A stretch of DNA of 64,000 nucleotides. It comes from CALBPI01 sp038524795 (GTDB lineage Bacteria > Pseudomonadota > Gammaproteobacteria > Steroidobacterales > Woeseiaceae). The notes under the pieces are model-generated. The model had not been told where the DNA came from, searched no databases, and was given only the letters and a program-made list of their open reading frames with translations. The stretch's first letter is position 1; the number at the start of each line of letters is the position of its first letter. Made by a program: the position numbers and the translations under genes. The DNA lies in NCBI GenBank assembly GCA_038524795.1, contig JBCBIJ010000003.1, forward strand, positions 310,001 through 374,000, given 5' to 3'. Of the stretch, positions 60,710-64,000 are shown piece after piece.

Positions 60710-60751
60710 TGTCAACCATAACTGACGGATTCGTGTCAATTTAGATTGACG
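60710..60751. promoter_or_regulatory. Tandem PpsR/CrtJ-type operators at bchG
   Basis: TGT-N12-ACG at 60710-60727 and again at 60734-60751, 6 bp apart, both with TGTC and GACG flanks. The second contains the bchG -35. Confidence 0.75.
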
Positions 60752-60774
60752 CCTGCCGGGTCGCGGGCTACCTT
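60746..60774 (+). promoter_or_regulatory. bchG promoter, leaderless arrangement
   Basis: TTGACG at 60746-60751, 17-bp spacer, TACCTT at 60769-60774, then 6 nt to the ATG. A GAGGT just before the ATG could be a ribosome site if transcription starts further upstream. Confidence 0.55.
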
Positions 60775-60780
60775 TGAGGT

Positions 60781-61680
60781 ATGCCTGAGACTCGCGTCGC
60801 CCGCCTGGGACAGCCGCCCTTTTGGCTGTCCGTCATCGAGCTGCTGAAACCCGTCACCTGGTTTCCGCCAATGTGGGCTTTTGCCTGTGGTGTCATCGCC
60901 TCTGGCGTTGTGGTCACAAGTCGTCTTCAGTTCCTGATTGGCGGCGTTTTGCTGGCGGGGCCCTTCCTGTGCGGTACCAGCCAGGTCGTCAATGATTGGT
61001 TCGACCGCCATGTTGACGCGCTCAACCAACCCAACCGCCCCATTCCATCGGGACGCATTCCCGGGCGACTCGGTTTGCACATCGCCGTGGGCTGGTCGAT
61101 TTTGTCGATGCTGCTGGCCGCCATGCTGGGCACCTGGGTGTTTGTGGCGAGCGCCTTAGGGCTCGCGTTGGCCTGGGCCTACAGCGCACCGCCCTTCCGT
61201 CTTAAGCGCAATGGCTGGTGGGGCAACGCAGCCGTCGGTCTTTGTTATGAGTCGCTGCCCTGGTTCACGGCCGCCGCCGCGATGTCAGGCCGACTGCCTG
61301 ACACACGTCTGATTCTGGTCGCCCTGCTCTACGGTGCCGGCGCACACGGCATCATGACGCTCAACGACTTCAAGTCGATCGCGGGCGACCGTGCCATGGG
61401 GCTGCGCTCGCTGCCCGCAGCGCTGGGCGCTGATCGCGCCGCGCGTCTGGCCTGCGTGGTCATGGCCGTGCCTCAGCTTGTGGTGATCGGTCTGCTGCTG
61501 CAGTGGCAGCAAGTGCCCTACGCACTCGGCGTTCTTGGCGTGCTGCTCGGACAAATCGCACTCATGCCACGCATGCTCAGTGACCCAGAGCGCTTTGCAC
61601 CCTGGTACAACGGCACGGGCATCGTGCTTTACGTGAGTGGCATGATGATCAGTGCGTTCGCACTCCGGGGTTTGTTGTGA
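60781..61680 (+). CDS. bchG: Bacteriochlorophyll a synthase (geranylgeranyl transferase)
   Basis: 299 residues, UbiA-type membrane prenyltransferase with about eight spans. The Asp-rich NDWFDRHVDALNQPNRPIPSG motif binds the prenyl diphosphate; LKPVTWFPPMWAF begins the first helix. It attaches the C20 tail to bacteriochlorophyllide a. Confidence 0.96.
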   Translation: MPETRVARLGQPPFWLSVIELLKPVTWFPPMWAFACGVIASGVVVTSRLQFLIGGVLLAGPFLCGTSQVVNDWFDRHVDALNQPNRPIPSGRIPGRLGLHIAVGWSILSMLLAAMLGTWVFVASALGLALAWAYSAPPFRLKRNGWWGNAAVGLCYESLPWFTAAAAMSGRLPDTRLILVALLYGAGAHGIMTLNDFKSIAGDRAMGLRSLPAALGADRAARLACVVMAVPQLVVIGLLLQWQQVPYALGVLGVLLGQIALMPRMLSDPERFAPWYNGTGIVLYVSGMMISAFALRGLL

Positions 61681-63032
61681 GCGCGCCGTCCGGCGGACTT
61701 GGTTGGCTGGGAATCGTTCGGCTTGGCTTCGTGCAAACCGCACTGGGCGCCATCGTCGTACTGACAACGTCGACCTTGAATCGCGTCATGGTGGTCGAGC
61801 TTGGGCTCCTTGCAGCCCTGCCCGGCGTTCTCGTGGCCTTGCACTACATGATCCAGATCATGCGCCCGCGTTTCGGCCACGGTTCAGACGTGGGCGGACG
61901 TCGAACGCCCTGGATTATTGGTGGGATCGCGGTTCTTGGCGCGGGCGGTATCCTGGCCAGCCTCGCCACCCTGATTATGGTCGACCACACACTCGCGGGC
62001 ATCGCGCTGGCCGTGTTTGCGTTCCTGTTGATCGGTGCCGGCGTGGGGGCCGCGGGCACCTCGTTGCTCGTGCTGCTCGCAGCACTGACCACACCAAACC
62101 GACGCGCACCGGCGGCCACGATCACGTGGCTCATGATGATTGCGGGCTTCGCCGTGACCGCAGGTGTGGCCGGTGAACTACTCGACCCGTTCTCGATGCA
62201 GCGCCTGCTGGCAGTTACGGCAGGGGTCGCGACCATTGCCTTCACTGTCACGATCCTGGCCGTTTGGGGCATTGAGCCGCGCGCAGGCGTTGCGATAGAT
62301 ACGAATGAACCGGCGCCGGAACGCGGCGCTTTTGTCGCGGCGGTCCGCGAGGTCTTGTCCGAACGGCACACACGTCGCTTTGGCGTGTTCGTGTTTATCT
62401 CGATGCTGGCTTACAGCGCCCAGGATCTGGTGCTTGAGCCCTTCGCGGGCGCCGTCTTCGGTTACACACCTGGCGACTCGACTCAGCTCGGCGGGCTGCA
62501 ACACGGCGGCGTATTCATCGGCATGATTGCCGTGGCCTTTATCGGTGCTCGCGTTCCAGCGGCACTGCGGCAGTGCATGATTGGTGGCTGCCTGGTCTCG
62601 GCCGTGCTGCTCGGTTGTCTGGCACTCTCTGGCCAGGTCGGGCCCGGCTGGCCATTGGCCGCCAATGTCTTCGCGCTGGGCGCCGCAAACGGCATCTTCG
62701 CCGTGGCTGCCATTGGCAGCATGATGCATCTCGTCAGCGAGGGCAGCCGGGGGCGTGACGGTGTGCGCATGGGCGTCTGGGGCGCCGCGCAAGCCATTGC
62801 CTTCGGCCTGGGCGGCATCCTCGGCACGTTGGCCATCGACATCATTCGTTACGCCACCGGCGAAGTGGCGATCGCCTATTCGCTCGTTTTCGCAGCACAG
62901 GCCACGCTGTTTGTGTCGGCCGCCATCCTGGCCGCACGCATCAGTCGCAGGCCATCACAACACAACACCAGGAGCGCAGCGCCGGCGGCGCTCATAGATC
63001 CGCGGGGAGATGCGGCACATGAACCACTATGA
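61677..63032 (+). CDS. PucC-family transporter next to bchG (Bch2-like)
   Basis: 451 residues. The GTG start overlaps the bchG stop as GTGA. Twelve membrane helices, PucC/LhaA-like MFS family: LGFVQTALGAIVVLTTSTLNRVMVVELG parallels LhaA, and it is the second such gene here. In the bchG-bch2-bchP order it is often called Bch2; a role in pigment or light-harvesting complex assembly is inferred. Confidence 0.9.
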   Translation: MSAPSGGLGWLGIVRLGFVQTALGAIVVLTTSTLNRVMVVELGLLAALPGVLVALHYMIQIMRPRFGHGSDVGGRRTPWIIGGIAVLGAGGILASLATLIMVDHTLAGIALAVFAFLLIGAGVGAAGTSLLVLLAALTTPNRRAPAATITWLMMIAGFAVTAGVAGELLDPFSMQRLLAVTAGVATIAFTVTILAVWGIEPRAGVAIDTNEPAPERGAFVAAVREVLSERHTRRFGVFVFISMLAYSAQDLVLEPFAGAVFGYTPGDSTQLGGLQHGGVFIGMIAVAFIGARVPAALRQCMIGGCLVSAVLLGCLALSGQVGPGWPLAANVFALGAANGIFAVAAIGSMMHLVSEGSRGRDGVRMGVWGAAQAIAFGLGGILGTLAIDIIRYATGEVAIAYSLVFAAQATLFVSAAILAARISRRPSQHNTRSAAPAALIDPRGDAAHEPL

Positions 63033-64000
63033 CGTCATCGTCGTCGGCGGGGGCCCTACGGGCGCCACGGCGGCACACGATCTGGCCACTGAAGGCAAGA
63101 ACGTTTTGCTGCTCGACCGTCGGGGCCGCATCAAGCCCTGCGGCGGCGCGATTCCCCCGATCCTCGTGCGCGAGTTCGACGTGCCCGACAGCCAGCTCGA
63201 GGCCAAGGTCACCGATGCGCGCATGATTTCGCCAGCCAATGAGAAAGTCGACATGAGCGTCGGCGGCTGGGTCGGCATGGTCGACCGAGAGGTCTTCGAC
63301 GAATGGTTACGCCAGCGCGCTGCCGATGCAGGCGCGACGCGCGTGGACGGCATGTTCAAGAAGGTCACATCGACTGACGAGGGCGCGGTCGTTCAGTACC
63401 GCGAGAACGCCACGGGCAAGACCTGCGAGGCACGCGCAAATTACGTTATCGGTGCCGACGGTGCACGCTCCCGCGTGGCACGCCAATGCATCCCTGGCGC
63501 CGAGAAGATTCCGCACGTGTTCGCCTATCATGAAATCGTCAAGTCGCCCGAACACGGCACGGGCGATTTCGAGCCCACGCGCTGCGACGTCTATTACCAG
63601 GGTGATATCTCACCGGACTTTTACGGCTGGGTGTTCCCGCACGGCGAGCGCACGAGCATCGGCATGGGCACGGCGAACCAGGGCTACTCGCTGCGCGCAG
63701 CAACAACCATGCTGCGCGAGCGCGCCGGACTCTCTGGGGCCGAAACGGTACGCACCGAAGGTGCCCCGATCCCGCTGCGCCCGTTGAAGCGTTGGGACAA
63801 TGGCCGCGATGTCGTCGTCGCCGGTGACGCCGCGGGTGTCGTCGCGCCGGCATCCGGCGAAGGCATCTATTACGCGATGTGCACGGGACGCTTTGCGGCT
63901 GAGGCCGTATCGAAAGCGCTGGAGACGGGCGATGCCCGCGCGCTGCGGCTCGCGCGCAAGCGCTTCCGCAAAGCACACGGGCGCGTATTTTTCATCCTCG
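63019..64000 (+). CDS. bchP: Geranylgeranyl reductase BchP (3' end missing)
   Basis: 327 residues are visible and the frame runs off the window. FAD-binding VVGGGPTGATAAHDLA at the N-terminus, KPCGGAIPP, and ADGARSRVAR plus VVAGDAAGVVAPASGEGI are standard for BchP, which reduces the geranylgeranyl tail to phytyl. The ATG at 63019 follows GGGGAGA and overlaps the PucC-like gene by 14 bp; an ATG three codons earlier is an alternative. Confidence 0.95.
   Translation, partial: MNHYDVIVVGGGPTGATAAHDLATEGKNVLLLDRRGRIKPCGGAIPPILVREFDVPDSQLEAKVTDARMISPANEKVDMSVGGWVGMVDREVFDEWLRQRAADAGATRVDGMFKKVTSTDEGAVVQYRENATGKTCEARANYVIGADGARSRVARQCIPGAEKIPHVFAYHEIVKSPEHGTGDFEPTRCDVYYQGDISPDFYGWVFPHGERTSIGMGTANQGYSLRAATTMLRERAGLSGAETVRTEGAPIPLRPLKRWDNGRDVVVAGDAAGVVAPASGEGIYYAMCTGRFAAEAVSKALETGDARALRLARKRFRKAHGRVFFIL

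Noticed and set aside
1..64000. CRISPR arrays, insertion sequences, integrase or phage genes
   Set aside because: No spaced direct repeats, transposase or integrase motifs were noticed; the only tandem repeat is inside the H1-like gene.

Overview
The window is high-GC DNA from a gammaproteobacterium that is almost certainly an aerobic anoxygenic phototroph. The taxonomic hints are a 6S RNA-like sequence next to the 5-formyl-THF cyclo-ligase gene, a divergent pmbA/darP pair, a CRP with the enterobacterial recognition helix, coq7, djlA, and a holA-nadD-rsfS-rlmH-maf-rng-yhdP-tldD block. The lifestyle hints are a type II reaction centre, the oxygen-dependent cyclase AcsF (no bchE here), and PpsR/AerR regulators. 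No order or genus can be assigned from sequence inspection alone.

Layout. 1-30.9 kb is housekeeping: 6S/fau, a histone H1-like Lys/Ala repeat protein, rpiA, tRNA-Gln, rpsI-rplM, a DUF481 outer-membrane protein, coq7, crp, rpe, djlA, purC, a periplasmic-binding-type protein, a YihY membrane protein, pmbA, darP, purEK, an ExeA-type ATPase fused to an FHA domain, two small hypothetical genes, then on the minus strand tldD-yhdP-rng-maf-rlmH-rsfS-nadD-holA, a Trm112-like gene, a merC-like gene, an unknown membrane protein, yidD, sufE, cysS and hisI.

31.0-64.0 kb is a photosynthesis gene cluster that runs off the right edge. It has three transcriptional blocks. (i) The minus-strand superoperon crtE-crtF-bchC-bchX-bchY-bchZ-pufQ-pufB-pufA-pufL-pufM-pufC. 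(ii) A minus-strand run of 14 recognised genes plus a 29-codon ORF, bchF-bchN-bchB-bchL-bchM-lhaA-puhA-puhB-puhC-acsF-puhE-bchI-bchD-bchO-crtB-orf29, with mostly overlapping or abutting genes. (iii) Plus-strand aerR-ppsR-bchG-pucC-like-bchP (bchP truncated by the window end). crtC is on the plus strand between blocks (i) and (ii). Together these supply most of bacteriochlorophyll a synthesis, part of spirilloxanthin-type carotenoid synthesis, the reaction centre, LH1 and assembly factors.

Most notable: (a) an apparent PpsR/AerR regulon inside the cluster. TGT-N12-AC(A/G) operators sit on the -35 or -10 boxes of crtE, bchC, bchF, aerR and bchG, and the -35 TTGAC(A/G) is itself an operator half-site. 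(b) bchH is missing from its usual place between bchB and bchL, and crtI, crtD and crtA are also absent. (c) At least seven genes have a -10-like hexamer exactly 6 nt before the start codon, mostly with no Shine-Dalgarno, which suggests frequent leaderless mRNAs. (d) A 29-residue single-span membrane peptide gene lies at the end of the long bch-puh operon. (e) tRNA-Gln is apparently co-transcribed with rplM-rpsI.
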